Shown here piece by piece: positions 1 to 12,630 of a stretch of 64,000 nucleotides of DNA (position 1 is the stretch's first letter; each line of letters begins with the position of its first letter). This DNA comes from Opisthorchis felineus (lineage: Eukaryota; Platyhelminthes; Trematoda; Opisthorchiida; Opisthorchiidae): NCBI GenBank assembly GCA_004794785.1, contig SJOL01005976.1, positions 513,696 through 577,695 of the forward strand, read 5' to 3'. The notes beneath the pieces are model-generated. The model saw only the letters and a program-made list of their open reading frames with translations, searched no databases and was not told the DNA's origin. Both the position numbers and the translations under genes were made by a program.

Positions 1-1
1 G

Positions 2-185
2 TATCAGTTTGCGAGATTTTCTGGTTGTTTCCTCCAACACCTCTGGCACCTCAAGACGGAAGATGCTGATGACGAGTTTCTGTGTTTTGACAATACTCGT
101 GAGTTTATAGCAATGGAACTCAATTCACCTGACCTACTGCGAACAGTAGCACTGAGCAACACACCAGTGAAACCACTTTGGATAG
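2..185 (+). CDS. Left-edge exon of an unidentified gene (partial)
   Basis: The frame starting at base 2 is open to a stop at 455-457 and its first 61 codons read like a real protein: a Phe/Leu/Trp-rich start, an acidic patch (KTEDADDEF), then REFIAMELNSPDLLRTVAL and a WIG motif. A fair splice donor (TAG|GTGACC) follows base 185; composition downstream of it is less convincing, so I end the exon there, with one base of a codon left over. The exon begins outside the window, so its acceptor cannot be checked. I do not recognise the family. No later plus-strand exon could be linked to it with confidence. The alternative is that the whole reading to 457 is a chance open frame, but the first 61 residues argue against that. 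Confidence 0.42.
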
Positions 186-3100
186 GTGACCAAAAGACAC
201 ACAAGATAATAAATACATCGACATTTATTATGTCACCAAATTACATCTATGATGAATGGAATCCATGTCTTTATTCCCACTTAGTCGCAAGATATCGGTC
301 TGCTTCAAGGTCACCGTGCACCGTGAACAATACTCAACTGGTCCGTACACTAGAGGTGATTGTACAGTCCCTTCACAAAAACGGCTTATTCCACATTGAT
401 GTGCACTCCCGCAGCTTGGACAAAAACAGCTGCTTGTCCAAAAGGCAGAAACGTTAACTTCGCCGAGTTAACTGATATTAACTTTGCCGAGAAACAGAAC
501 AGACCCACAGCTTCTTTCATGTTTATGTGATTCGTCAACGCCTGCACATTACAAGGAAAAATGTGAAAGTAGATTATTGGTGCAGATTGTCTGCAGAAAG
601 GGAGATCTTCGTACCTATCAGTAAGTAGTATCAAGCGTACGCTAAAAGCCTCAGGTTGAATACCGATGTGTCGCGCATCCTACTACATCAACGATCTCCG
701 GAGAATTTTGTAATAAAGACATTGGGTCGATTGAAACTTTATTCTAAGGATCCCTTGGAGACATAAGTTTTTGATAAACAGTAAAGGTCATGCCATATGC
801 TGATGGTTTGTTAGCGCTTAATTTAATTAGCTTGTTCGACCCCAAGAACGAATGTGTAACTCCAGTCCCCATTCGTTGCTCATCTCATCCAGCTTCGTCC
901 CTACATATTAGATTACCAAACATATTCGGCCAAAACAGAGTACGCAGCCTTCTGAATAGTGGTTTGTGCGTGTTTCTTGCTTACCTATTTAGCTTGTTCT
1001 AAATAAAGTATGCATCACTGAACTGAGGGACGTGAAACAAAGTGAACGGATGACTTTGACATTGCAGCTGAAGTCCACTGACAAAGGGGTAGTATGACAA
1101 ATATATTATCATTAAGTTAGGTGTATCACCAGCCCGCACATTGTCTAAGAAACGAATAGGTTTGTAACGAATGTTCCCCGCCTGACTACTCGCGTTAGCC
1201 ACATTATTTAACGTGTTTGTTCCTCCTCGAAACGGTTAAAGACCCAGCGCTCTTGTCTGTGGATACAGTTTATCAGCAACCCTGAAAGCTGAGGAAGAGC
1301 GTTGCGTCGGTTTCTGTGGCCTTGTTCAGCCCATGACACGAGACACTGAGATCAGCCCTTCATATTACGATCAGACGTCATACTTTTCAACCTTACGCTC
1401 CCAAGATCATGATGTTTCAGTTATGGAGTATGAGTAAAAGCGATATTTCTATGGAAATATTTAACCCTTGGAAGGCGTTCTGCAAAAGGTTGCTTTTTGT
1501 TGAAATAAAACTGTTTCAGATTTTGGTGATCGGAGTTTACGAACAGAATTGTGATAAGTAACGGACGCCTTAATTCCGACGAAATATTTTGATAGAGTTC
1601 TAAAGGTTCTCATATTAAGTGACGACTCCTTGGAACTTTCATGATTGTGATTGTTGAAGATCCGTAGTTCTTCAAAAATGTTTGTATCTCACTTAGTTAG
1701 TCCACGCCTGAGGAAAGAAACTGAATAATCCTAAGATTTTCCAGCGAATTTTACAAGTCCCAGACTGAATAGCGAAAACTTGTCTGGCTTTTGTCGGAAA
1801 CCAGATACAAATCTAACGGAAAACCAAAATTTAAAAAGTCTGTGGTTCTTTTAACATCCAGCAATTGTTTGTCAAGTCAAGAAATTACTGGGCAAGTAAA
1901 ATAGTAGGAAGCTACAGAATGATATTATTATTTCTACGATGGCAGGCAAATGCTGTATGAATTACGTAATGGTTTCATGGTGCTTAGAAAGATAGGGCTT
2001 TGGGATTCTCCCCGGCGAAGTATTTTTATTTGGGCAGACACGATCCACAATTGGCTTTGGAATTTTCGGCGTAATTAATAGTTGCGACATTCAATTACAT
2101 GGATACCAACTGCATCATTTGAAAGCATCGAAATCCCGGGGGGCGGAGGAATTAAGAGCCAGTCGGATTGGTCACTTATCATTCCCAACTCACATTCATG
2201 CTTGAATGAAAATTAAAATCCATCTGCTACGAGACCATCAGGTCTAGCCTTCAGTTAGTGATGGGGTCGTTGAAATGAACTCAGACAACATACATAACTC
2301 CTTCGATCGATGCGGCGAGAGTGGTTTGGCATAAATGGTGAAAATTCAGGAGAACAGTGGATCCGAACCAGCGACTAAGTGAACCACCACAATTCTATGA
2401 TAAAGCATTTTATCTCACTCTGTCCCGCCCTGTCAGATATCAGGTCAGATTTCCAAGACGTGCATGCGGAATAATCACTTAAAACAGTTGCTTTAATTTC
2501 TAGCTATTTTCGATTACATCACACCAAAGTACCAGTGTTTCTTGATAATGCAATAGGATATTCGTATTAGCTTGCCGACTTCATTGTGCCATGGAAGCTG
2601 CTGCGTAGAAGTTAGTAATTTTTGTGAGAGAACAAGAGAAGGTCGACAACAAATAACTCAATGTTATCCCCACCAACGGTACTATCGTCTTGGTGAAACG
2701 CACCTAACGAAGCTCAGGCAACCTAGTCCCTGAAAAAAGGCTTCATAATGATCTTGTGTAAAACAGGCTTGAGGAAAAACCTGCAACTGAAAAAATTTAG
2801 GCAAAGCGTTTGATGCGTGGGTAAACTACATGGACTTTCCCGGTTACCTACTAAAGATCCAGAAGCAACCGAAAAAGTAGAAGTAGAAGAAGAATTATGA
2901 ATGGAAATTTATGATGAGCTGAATAACTAGGTTTACTACTCCCAGATGGTATTTTGCGTCGACAGGTAGAACTAGCATAAGCCAAGTGTGAAACACGCAA
3001 ATCTTTCCACAACTCGTTTGACTCCCTCTTGAATACAGGAATTCATTATTAGTGCCGTTGTGAGCATAGACATTCACCAAATTCACAGTGGTTTTTAGAC

Positions 3101-3404
3101 CCAGCTAGAAGCAATGAAGCATAAGTTTCAAGAACAGCAATTCCGAGAAGTTTGATGTAAGTGAATTCCTCAACCCCCTCAACCAACTACTACTGCTAAT
3201 AATAATAATAATAATCGAAAATTGTCCAGCAGGTTTCAAGCGTCCGTTCCGCTACCTGACTGGGAAGTTCCGACTGTTGGGTCAGTCGAACGACACAACC
3301 AGGACAGTTACTGTGTCATCGTTCGACGGGTGGGGCAAGCTAATCACATCACTCAAGCAGGAGCACGTTCACCCGCCCAGACGTGAAAATTTTGACTGGT
3401 TCAG
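186..3404. other. Noncoding stretch, nothing recognised
   Basis: No convincing exon, transposon protein or RNA gene. Open frames here are short and look random. A short tRNA-B-box-like match is present on the minus strand near 2355, but no cloverleaf surrounds it. The only clear structure is a small TAA microsatellite near 3.2 kb. Probably intron or intergenic DNA downstream of the left-edge exon. Confidence 0.5.
3196..3214. repeat. (TAA)n microsatellite
   Basis: A short run of six TAA units, lying about 200 bases upstream of the tRNA-derived SINE. It may be an old retroposon tail or simple slippage. Confidence 0.8.
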
Positions 3405-3680
3405 CTTCCAAAGTGGAGTGGTGGAAACAGGTTTGCCTCGCATGTGAGATGTTTGGAGTTCAAACCCCAGCAGGAGCAAGGATGTGCGCTGCTAATGAAC
3501 TCTACTAAGAGCGAAACGGGAGTCCAGTTTCCCAACATGCTGTGGAATTACGAGGAAAACCGCACCAGAACAGGGGAAGAGCTGTTCAAAGAGAGTAATG
3601 TGAGTATGGATTTTCAAAAGACCAGCAGTTTTCGCTCCCAAGGGCACATCGCCGTCCAGTGGGCATGTTAATAAATCAGC
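3405..3680 (+). repeat. tRNA-derived SINE, tRNA-Ala(CGC)-like head
   Basis: The head reads as a degenerate tRNA. A D-arm-like AGTGGTGGAAAC segment is followed by an anticodon arm with loop CTCGCAT (anticodon CGC, U33 in place, stem held by wobble pairs) and then a good B box (GGAGTTCAAACCCC). A tRNA-unrelated body follows to about 3680, where AATAAA occurs. Head, B box and body in that order are the standard SINE layout transcribed by RNA polymerase III. A 75-residue open frame over the body is judged incidental. A true tRNA gene is unlikely because no acceptor stem closes. Confidence 0.6.
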
Positions 3681-6010
3681 TGTTTAGCAAGGTCTTTGAT
3701 ATAAGGGTTAATATCGGTCAAAGTGATGTCATTTCGATCGCTGTGATTGACTTACAGTGTGGCTCAGGCACCGGAATCAAAATGCAACGCAACAACTTTT
3801 CGTCAAGTTCCCACACTGCTATCCAGAAGCGCTTCTAGCGGTAGGATTTACGAAGAGCCGTTTGTTCAACTCCTTCTTGGCTGGCCTGGAATCTCCCTAG
3901 TTTTTCGGCGAATTTTCGTTACATCATTACATCAACGCGGACACGAAATCGTCACTATCAACAAATGTACTCACACTCAGACAGTCTCAGCAAGACAAAT
4001 ACTAAGGAAACCTCCTGGCAAACCGTTGTTCGACAGATTTATCAACGGCCAATACGTTTTGACCCGGTTCAAACGTTACAAGTGCCCCTACCAAACTGAC
4101 TGAAGTTACATATTGGTTGCAAGTTGACCGTTATAAATCTGAACAACTTCACTAAGACATTCATCGTCTGTAGAATTTTTAAGTTTGCACATCGTCCGAC
4201 GAAAAAAGTGGTTTTGCCCTGATCAAAAGAGGCGAGCTAATGATAGTGGCAAAATTGACGTATCGGTGTTGTGCAAAACTTCGTTCTGTCCGCTGCGAAA
4301 GTGACAGGGTGTAAACGACTTACGCGAAAGGACATCACTTCTCTTTTGGTGTTGCTGTTCTGAAACGTTTCATAGTGTTTCCTGTCCCCTCTGATGAAAG
4401 TCCCGTTTTATTGGGCCAGTGAGCAACAGTCCACTCAGGAACACCATCTGGAACGATTTTCTGTTCTACTGACACCAAGATCACCATAAAGTAAACACAC
4501 TGTTCTGGTAACTCGAACGTGATTCATCGTGCAGGACAACTCAGCCTACTGACACTCCTAAATGATGAATATCAAACCGCGCGTGATCCAAGCAGTGGGT
4601 TCCCTTACCGTCATCCCGAAATTATGTGAGTTAATAAAGTCTGCTTACACCAGAGCAACACCCAAGAACTATAATTATCTGAAAGTATAAATTTTTGCCT
4701 GTTCACATTTACTGGGCTGAAGACAAGCAGTGGAATAACTGTCATAAAATTACGTGAACCCAGCTGATTCTATCAGAAGGTAGCTCGCTCATCCGGCTTG
4801 TCTAAAACTCACCGGGAGGCACTCCAAACTCATTTTGAAGCACATTTTTACTTTCTTGTATCGAACGGCGTTATTTCGAAAATGTGCTATGCATCTGAAT
4901 CCTCTCTCATGTGTTTATCCAGCGACGAAGGTCAAGTTTAAAAGATGCCTTACCTCACTGGACATATTTTGCCTGGCCGTGTAGCAATGAAATGTCCTAT
5001 TTCCGAAAACATCGTGGATTGCCGTGCTTACCGACTGCAACAGAAGGGATCACACCGAACATACCGGAGCACACCAAAATGTTGATCGTCCTTCCACTAC
5101 CTTTTGGCGGGCTTCCCAGCATAGGCACTTTTCCAGTGCATGTTCTGGCAGCGCCTTTTAGGCTAAGCCTGTTCGATCAGCATCCAAAACACTCTGTCAC
5201 ATTTAACAGTACCCGCAACCTTTCCGCTGCAGAATCAGGTCGAGTAGATCATGCGTTGGGTGATACTAATCAACTTTCTGACACACTACTCACGAGGAAC
5301 AATCTAAGTAGCCGTGGTCAAATGGGTGGAAACTCTTTGGTGTTTGAGTGGATAAATTTGAAAAGTTTCTGAACGGTACTGGGTTGTTGGTTGGTCATTC
5401 CTACAATACGTCCTCTGGACGAACGAAACCAGTGAGAGATTTTGACTGTCATGCACCGTAACATCGTAACCGGTTGCAGAGTTTATATATGATGCTCACA
5501 CTACATGAAACCACGTGTTGTGAGGTAGTACTTAATTATACGTACCTTGGATGGTCCGAAACATGCAGTAAAATGTTAGCATAGTAATTAGTACACGTTA
5601 TGCAGAATTGCTGTCGCAAAAAATTTGGGCAAAAGGAATTTCCTGCCTAGATGTAATATGTTTAGTGACGAATCTTTGCCCATGGTAGACTATAGTTTGT
5701 TGATTCATCAACTTCGTGATAACGTTTAAGCTTTCATGCAAGAGCGCCCTGTCTAAACGATACTTTTCGGGTGTTTCTATTGATTTCAAAAAATTAATTT
5801 TGCCGTGACAGTTGTCCGCAGCAGATAAAAGGAATTTCAGACAGTCACACGGTACAACCGAATATCCTTCCATGTACTGGGCATATACACCGACAGACGG
5901 TTCTGTCGAACACTGCGGGCAACTAACTATTACGTCCGAACCAGTTAAGCAGGAAAATGTGAAAGCAACTTAGGCCGTTGTCGTTCAACGGTAGGGCATC
6001 AAAGCCTATA
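3681..6010. other. Unassigned stretch with two open frames of unclear status
   Basis: Two plus-strand open frames stand out by length: 3747-4103 (118 codons) and 4911-5372 (153 codons). Neither shows a recognisable domain, bordering splice sites or a start context that would make it a gene, and the minus strand of the second is about as protein-like as the plus strand. I leave them as unassigned; they could be antisense remains of old transposons. Nothing else is seen here. Confidence 0.4.
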
Positions 6011-6028
6011 TTTTATTTATTTATCCAT

Positions 6029-6079
<51 letters not shown>

Positions 6080-6080
6080 T
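6011..6080. repeat. (TTTA)n microsatellite
   Basis: About 70 bases of TTTA units with one interruption (TTATCCATT). Long AT tetranucleotide tracts like this are common in trematode introns and intergenic DNA. Confidence 0.92.
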
Positions 6081-7333
6081 CCATCTATCCGGCTAGTTGG
6101 CTGTATAGGTACGTAGCCTAGTACCTCATTGTGATTGTCCCTACAGGTCCACATACGTATGCACTAACAGTGTCTAGATTTCAACCCAAGAAGTTCACAA
6201 GTAAGAAGTCGTCCAAGCGTAGGTAATCAGTGGGTGGAAAGCAGTGAAAAAATGCACTAAGAGGAAACTCTCATGGGTTTTCTTCTTTACAGCGGAAGCA
6301 CTGCTCATATGCAGAACTAAGAAGATAAGAGAACAATTACATTTCAATACCGAGAAACAGGCAGAACATTGGTGAAGGGACTCAGTTTCATTGAAGCTGT
6401 AATGACCACACTGACTGGTGAATGTATGTAGTAGTGTATCGGTGTATCAGTGAATCAGACCGGTGGGTCACCGGCATACCGAACTATTAAATGCAAACAA
6501 CTCTGCTGAGGCGTGTTTTGTCTCACTCCCAATCAGGACATGTCCGATACATTGTTCCGACAGTAAGTCTAGCGAAACACTGACTGGAATACCGCCAGTT
6601 TATCTGAGTTCGCGGTAATGAACCGCTTCCGAGAAAATCAGTATCGAACTAAAACAGGACAAGTGGGGAAATCACGAGGATAAAATCCTAACTCCAGGAC
6701 CTCACCGGAAAACAAGTACGTTTTATGGTATCCATTTAGTTATTTGCATATTTGAACAGAAATGGGTGGTAATGCTGACAGATGCACTAAACAATGTATA
6801 TGTGATATATACACATTTCTTCTAGTGTCACTCGACAAATCACTCGAATGCGACCTGTCCATAATGCCGTTCCTGATTTTGAATAGCTTTTGGTGGTTTT
6901 CCAAGCAAGTACTGACACTGTCAAGCGACTAAAAATTCATAATCGCAGTTTTTGCTCACCAGACAATTTTAGATAGGCAGCCTGATAACAATGACCCACT
7001 TCATTCTGAAGAGGTAATCCACTTCCTCAACACTCAAAAAATTTCCGCAATGGTTTACTGGGAATTTTGATCGTCATTCGTTTCCGCTGATTAGATTTGT
7101 CTGGCGAATCGAGTCACCCGTCAGCTGTATTTTATTTACATCTATTTTGTGGAATTCGACACTAGGGAGAATTCGGTGTAGTCTGAATTGAACGTAACAT
7201 TTTTGCCAACCGTCATCTTTTTTTTCTTCTACAGACTTTTGTGAAAAAACAGTTAGTCAATACGTCTTGCTTTCAACACATTTACTAGGTGTATTTGTGC
7301 TGTATGGCGACTTTTAAAAGTACCACACATATT
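6081..7333. other. Noncoding stretch, nothing recognised
   Basis: No open frame of note, no transposon motif and no RNA gene recognised between the TTTA tract and the tRNA-like element. Confidence 0.5.
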
Positions 7334-7405
7334 GCGTCCTCCATAGCCCAGTCGGTAAACCAACCGCCCAACAAGCGGGGGTTTGTGGTTCGGTTTCATT
7401 CCAAC
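7334..7405 (+). repeat. tRNA-like element, Val(AAC)-like SINE head or tRNA pseudogene
   Basis: A good A box (TAGCCCAGTCGG) is followed by an anticodon arm CCGC/GCGG around a loop carrying AAC, and then a B-box-like GGTTCGGTTTC. Base 33 is C instead of the invariant U and the acceptor stem does not pair, so this is not a working tRNA. It is best read as a tRNA-Val-derived SINE head or a tRNA pseudogene. No poly-A or simple-repeat tail was recognised. Confidence 0.45.
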
Positions 7406-9866
7406 AGGTATCTTCTTGTCAGTGCCACACATTCTTCGACTTCTTATTTCAGTTGTTATCAACGTCGTTTGTATGGCCTGCCTCCACACACTCTTTTGAC
7501 TGTGGCTGTACTGAAAATCCGGAAAATAAGTTCTACCGAAAACAGTTGCTACTTACTCATCTTACGGTAATCACTGTCATAAAAATAATTAATTTCGAGA
7601 GCCGGAGTATCACTGGGTCGTTTCTTACTTTATATTGAATAATCACACAGGCGTGATGCGGAGCGAACACAACATTGGACGCGGGAAACCATTCGGCCTG
7701 TTTTCAAGGCTCTGTCAGTAAAAGTCGCTTCACATATCAACGAGAATCTGCAGCTCATATTTGTTGGATTATACCAACATTTCGGGACAACAGTTAAAAT
7801 GACGTAAAGAAACGGCCGCCCGTAGATTCAAGACAGGTGATCGCGTAGCTTCAGGAGCGTATTCCGCACAGGAAGATTTGGGGGCTGAAGAAATATTGTA
7901 TTCCTTACTGCAGCAAGCGGGTAAACTCATATTATTTGACTTCAAGATGATATACATCTTTTCGATGCCTGAAAGTAATGTCTGGATAGCAGTGATAAAT
8001 GTGAAGAGGACTGTTCTGTCCCTAATAGTCAGTCCTATCTGGAAGATACCATGCAAGGTCAATCGTTTCCACAAAATCTTGGCGCTGACACATCTTGCTT
8101 GTTTGTAAAGAGGAATTTGCCAACAATCCTCGCGTACTGCACTCCTTTGCACACGAATTTGGTTTTGACTGAAGACTGAACCGAATTCGGATGAACGGCT
8201 GGTTTACGGTGTTCTGCTCTGACAGCCCCGAAGCGGTCATCCTAGTTCCCTCAACCAACTTAGCTTACTTTGTCTAGTACGTCTGCACCCACTAGATCAT
8301 GCGTCCAGTTTCTCCCACGGACACGCAAATCACGTGACAAAATCCTGTCCCGTTTGCAATCTTGAGTACATTACAGTTGTCCATCCTGTTTGTTTACGGG
8401 GCTACCAACTGTATCACGTGCCATGCCTAAGACCTTCAATAACATCAGGTCAAGTTATGCAAGGTCAAGTTTGTGTAACTGTAAAACAGATCCGGTCACC
8501 GCTCTTTTCGGGTAGCACACAATAAATAAGTGTGCAAATCGTCCGAGCACACACACGCGCTCAAAGAGCAGTAAGACAACCGAACTCCACAAGTCCACGG
8601 ACAATCACGGAACACGTTCAGCAGTAAAATTGCAAAGAATGCACGTACCGTGCCCGGACTTTCACTCAGGAACTCTTACCAGTCATGCCCACGGCTACGG
8701 CGCGCAGTCCACGAACAAAGCAGGAATAACGTGAAGCAGCCAAAAACTGCAGAGAAGACACCATACCGGCGTCCGAACAGAATTGAGGAATAATTATAAC
8801 TTGTGCTCAAAACGATATGTCACCTTTCTGCACCATTTCATTTTGACATTGTATTTATTTTATTAAGGTGGACCTAAAGATTGTAATTATCATCAATTTA
8901 AGAAAACATAAACTTTGCTAGTACTTGTTATCTTCTGATTGTTAAGTTAATTTCATTACAAACGGAGCACTAGCAGCCTCAAGCAGGACGGAACCTATCG
9001 TAGGCTATTGAAGATTCTTCAGTAAACTTATCAGTAATGTGTTCTGAGCCAACAGCTCTATTTGCAGAGTAACGACCAAAGAAAGCTCAACTCTCCGGCC
9101 ATTGCAACTTTAATAACTTGACAGTCTAAACGTTTAAAAACGTCAAGGTACCTGCAGGTTGCATGGGTTTCATCCAGTTCAGTCTGTCGACCGTGCTGTC
9201 TGTCAGCATGCACTACCATAGGGTGGAAGCCAGTCATCATTCTGTTCGGTTATGTTCAAATACAAAGGGTATGACAACTGACCTGTGCGCTTACTTTTGT
9301 ATACCAGTAAGTTCACCTTTAAAGTTATATGACAGATCCTGGCCAAAATCTTTCACCTTGCTGTGGTAAACGCACTTTTATGCTGCACTGAATCTGTGGG
9401 CACTACTAGCCAGGATTTGGTTTTTGCAGGGTCAGAGTTGCCATAAAAAGTGATAAGCAGGGAACTACAATGCCATGGAAAATCGTATTACCAAGATGTT
9501 TCGAGGATGACTCGACACAGTTTGCTGTCACAGGAGTGTCGGACAATTAAGAAACTTTCCACAGGCAAATATTATCTCTACGTTTCATCGTTTTTTTTTC
9601 TTCAAGAACATGGTCACAAACATAGATTGACGTGGAAGAGTGTGCAGGAGAATATTGCATAAAACAAAGGAAGCGTTCCATTCGAAGGCGTGACACCAAA
9701 CAGTTCCAGTCAGACAAGATGAATCCCAAAGTATGTAATAATGCTTGGTATGGTAACACGCGTGCAAAGACCAGCAACTGAAGAGATGACAAACAGTACT
9801 AAGTGCTCTCCAAGGCGCGGTAAGAGCTAGCATAGTCAAGACCCCACATCAGGCACAAATTGTCCG
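7406..9866. other. Mostly unassigned DNA
   Basis: Overlapping minus-strand open frames lie at 7769-8258, but no family is recognisable and no clear splice sites bound them. One copy of a short dispersed repeat (GCACACGAATTTGGTT, listed separately) falls at about 8.15 kb. The part next to 9.87 kb may contain the 3' untranslated end of the R2-like element. Confidence 0.4.
8141..8182 (+). repeat. Dispersed repeat, copy 1 (TTTGCACACGAATTTGGTT family)
   Basis: This short segment matches segments at 28.96 and 48.61 kb in the same orientation, sharing TTTGCACACGAATTTGGTT-like sequence followed by GA-AGACT-type sequence. It looks like a fragment of a dispersed repeat whose full extent cannot be seen here. 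Confidence 0.45.
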
Positions 9867-11002
9867 TCATAGTGGGTCAGGTGTGAAAGACAGTGACAAG
9901 AACGAGCACTCAGCGCCACACATTAAAGTATCGTAATTACGTAGAGAGCCCAAATTGGCGAGAAAAAACAAGCCACTGACTGTGACTTTAGGAAGTCTCA
10001 ATTCAGCAACAACCTTGGCGAATTGAGGAAAGTCAATCCCTCGATAAGGAATGATAATCGGTTGGTGGACCAAAATATCGACATTACTATCGATCGCGCG
10101 TGGGACTGAGATTATGCCGAGGGGACAATCATCAGCACCATACTTCTGCTTCTTCACATTCCACACAGTCGCCCCGTGCCCACCCAAGACTGTGTTTCCA
10201 TCTATCACAGTTGCTCGGCCCTCCCGAACAGCGATTAGGTCAGGCCTAATGAAAGACTTCGACTACTCGAAGATGGGGCAGCCCAGGCGACGGAGAAGTT
10301 TCTCTAGTTCCATTGCAACCTGGTTATGACGAACACATGCAACATCATGCGTGATCCGGTAGGACTGCAGAATATGCACCAAACTCTCCAGCTGGCTACA
10401 GTTTCCATGACAGAAGATCGCCTGGCTGCCATGACCACGTCGGGTGCTTCTAACTCTCGTCCTAAGCAGGTTGCACCGGAGCTGGATACCGCGAATAAAC
10501 GACCGAGGAAACACTCCTTCTGGAAACACAAGTCATCAGTTTGAGAGAGGCGAAGCGATCAGCTCTCATAAACGCGACTGTTAACGCTGTTATGCAGACT
10601 ATCGTCCCAAGGAGTCGCCAGCTGCTCCTTGGTGTTTACGCATGCAATTTGAACTCGGCTCGGAAGGCCAAGATCGAACAACCTTACCAAACGCGGGATA
10701 ATCTACCACACTGCGTAGTGCCTGGCACTGGGTAGACAGAAGATTTTCCATATACACTGTCCGCTGCAGCGGGATGGTTGAACTCAGACTCAGGATACCA
10801 GGTCCCTCAGGTTGTTCACCGGCATGGATATAGCTGATCTGGGTGTCTTTCGGTAGCCGTAGCCAGCCGTTAATAGATTGCCTGATGTAATTGTCCAACA
10901 TTTGAGCGTATATCTGTGGACGAGCGAGTTGGTTAGCCCCGGTATCAGGTAGTTCCTTATGATCTCCGTTCTTTGATGCGTCTTCAACGGCGCTCGCGTC
11001 AC
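9867..11002 (-). pseudogene. R2-like element: thumb, CCHC knuckle and restriction-like endonuclease
   Basis: The segment starts with a post-RT region (HQRTEIIRNYLIPGLTNSLV; RQSINGWLRLPKDTQISYI), continues into a knuckle CHGNC-x7-H-ILQS-Y in which the final ligand is Tyr instead of Cys, and ends with the endonuclease: KSFIRPDLIAVREGR followed by ATVIDGNTV, then KKQKY. RPD and the downstream Asp are the catalytic signature of the PD-(D/E)xK-type nuclease at the C terminus of R2-clade proteins, which nicks target DNA to prime reverse transcription. The stop at 9867 is a plausible natural C terminus. A TAG interrupts one frame near the nuclease start. Clearly a non-functional copy. Confidence 0.7.
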
Positions 11003-11050
11003 CTCATTAAGCAGTTTGAGCAGCTGCTACCGGTGGTTACAATCTCCTTT

Positions 11051-11944
11051 CTACATGGAAACGAAGTGGATGCCCAAATATGTCAAGGTGTCTTTCGGAC
11101 AGAAAGAAGTGATGAGTTTCTCGGTGACGCAAAAAGGTTCGACTGAGACCTCGGTCACCAAATGTTTTCTGTCTCCACAAATCATACCAGCTCTTCCGAG
11201 CTGGGTCGCAGTAGCTTCAGCTGAGTCTAACTTTCTGCACACACGACCCAGTCGCCAGCGAAGGCAAAACCACCCACAGTCCAAGAACCTCATCCATTGC
11301 CATGAGGAGAAGTACTGAGGGGAGTGGATCTCCCTGCCTCACAATTCTGTGGCAGTGGATCCCGGAAGTGGGGAGAACTATTCTCATACGACTGTGCGAT
11401 GTAACACACCAGTGTTTTCGGTGTACAAAAGCCTTGGCAGATCTGATAATTTTGTCGTGCGAAACCGAATCAAACGCTGTCGAGAAATCAAGAGACTCCA
11501 AACTGAGGTTAGGAGCAGCCGCTGAAGACTGATGAAGCAGGACGTGTAACAGCGAAGTAGCTTCTAAACAACAGTCTCGATGTATAAATGCAAATTCGAG
11601 TGAGGGCAGTTACAGTCTTCGGCTCCAACAATCAGCAATCACCTTAAGAAAGCATCAAACAAGAGTGGATGACACGGAGACTGTCTCAGTTGGTCCTGAT
11701 TTGGGACCAGGGTAATACGAGCACAACAAAGATATGGCGGAGAATCCCCAGATAATGAGAGTAAGTTGAAATACCCAGCGAGAGCGTTGGCAGTGAACCG
11801 GCGATGTACCCTCGGCGTGAGCTTATACAGTCTTGAGGACGAATTTCCCATTTGACGGAATGCGCAGCCGACTTCCTCACCTGTAATTGGCTTGATCAAA
11901 ATCCAGTCGGATGGTAACACTGCGCGACTTTGTTGGCTATCCAT
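11051..11944 (-). pseudogene. R2-like element: reverse transcriptase domain
   Basis: Three frames give consecutive reverse-transcriptase motifs: TGEEVGCAFRQMGNSS and the TPRVHRRF segment (early fingers), LDFSTAFDSVSHDKIIRSA (motif A, catalytic Asp present as FDSVSHD), VRQGDPLPSVLLLMAMDE (motif B, typical RQGDPLSP), and EPFCVTEK ... TLTYLGIHF (motif E region). In the frame that keeps the expected order, motif C reads FAGDWVV where FADDLVV is usual, so one of the two catalytic aspartates is lost. The FDSVSHD and YLGIHF wording is characteristic of R2, R4 and NeSL-type elements. Frameshifts separate the blocks. Confidence 0.75.
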
Positions 11945-12176
11945 GTGTACTGGAGCCGAGAGAACCTGTTTCTAGTAATGCTCCGCCTCCAGAGGTAGGC
12001 CGCAGTTACCCTTGTATAGATTCTTCCACGACCCACTGAGTATAGCAGATGCTCCATCTTTCCGTCTTCGGTGGTATAGGTATAGGGTCTGGATGGCGGA
12101 GTAGTTGGCTCGGCGGATCTGCTTTAGGTTGGCCGGCAAGTGATAGGCTAGCTGACGATGGCATCGAGAGACAGTA

Positions 12177-12607
12177 TTACGTGTGTGGAAATGTCTTGGA
12201 GGCTTGTAGGCCCAGAAGCAACAGGACTTGCTCCTGTGTCATGATGCCATACTGCAACCCTCGGGCAAATGCCAGAAGGTCAACACTAGAAAACGAACTG
12301 TCAGCGTGAGATTCCAAGAGTGACATGGCGTAATACACGGTTGGTTTAAACCGGACTCTATAGTCATCAGCTCCTGATGAATAGGTCGGTGTTTGACCGA
12401 TAGTTTGGTCAGGACCACCAGTTGACAATCTGTCCAGCTGTGCTTGCCAGTTAAGCACACGTAACCTGGTTTTGATGCTGCTAGCTGGTCAGCCAAGAAA
12501 ATATTGCTCCAATCTGATGAACAGCGCAGATTGTGTATCACAAGACGGATGTAGATTGTTAGCCAGGCGCAAGAGTAACTGTGACTCTTGTTGAGACCAG
12601 CGGACAT
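12177..12607 (-). pseudogene. R2-like element: linker between zinc fingers and reverse transcriptase
   Basis: Two overlapping minus-strand frames (12.61-12.24 and 12.46-12.18 kb) carry protein-like text such as SSVDLLAFARGLQYG and MTQEQVLLLLGL, implying at least one frameshift. The position between zinc fingers and reverse transcriptase matches the linker of R2-type proteins, where sequence is weakly conserved. Assignment rests on position more than on motifs. The part between here and 11.95 kb reads poorly and is probably the most decayed section. Confidence 0.45.
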
Positions 12608-12630
12608 CGGAATTTTTCACTCGGCCAAGC

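Noticed and set aside
2335..2400. Minus-strand B-box match (GGTTCGGATCC)
   Set aside because: No A box at the right distance and no foldable anticodon arm; a single box match is expected by chance.
4911..5372. 153-codon plus-strand open frame
   Set aside because: No domain, no splice borders, and the opposite strand is equally protein-like, so it cannot be called a gene.
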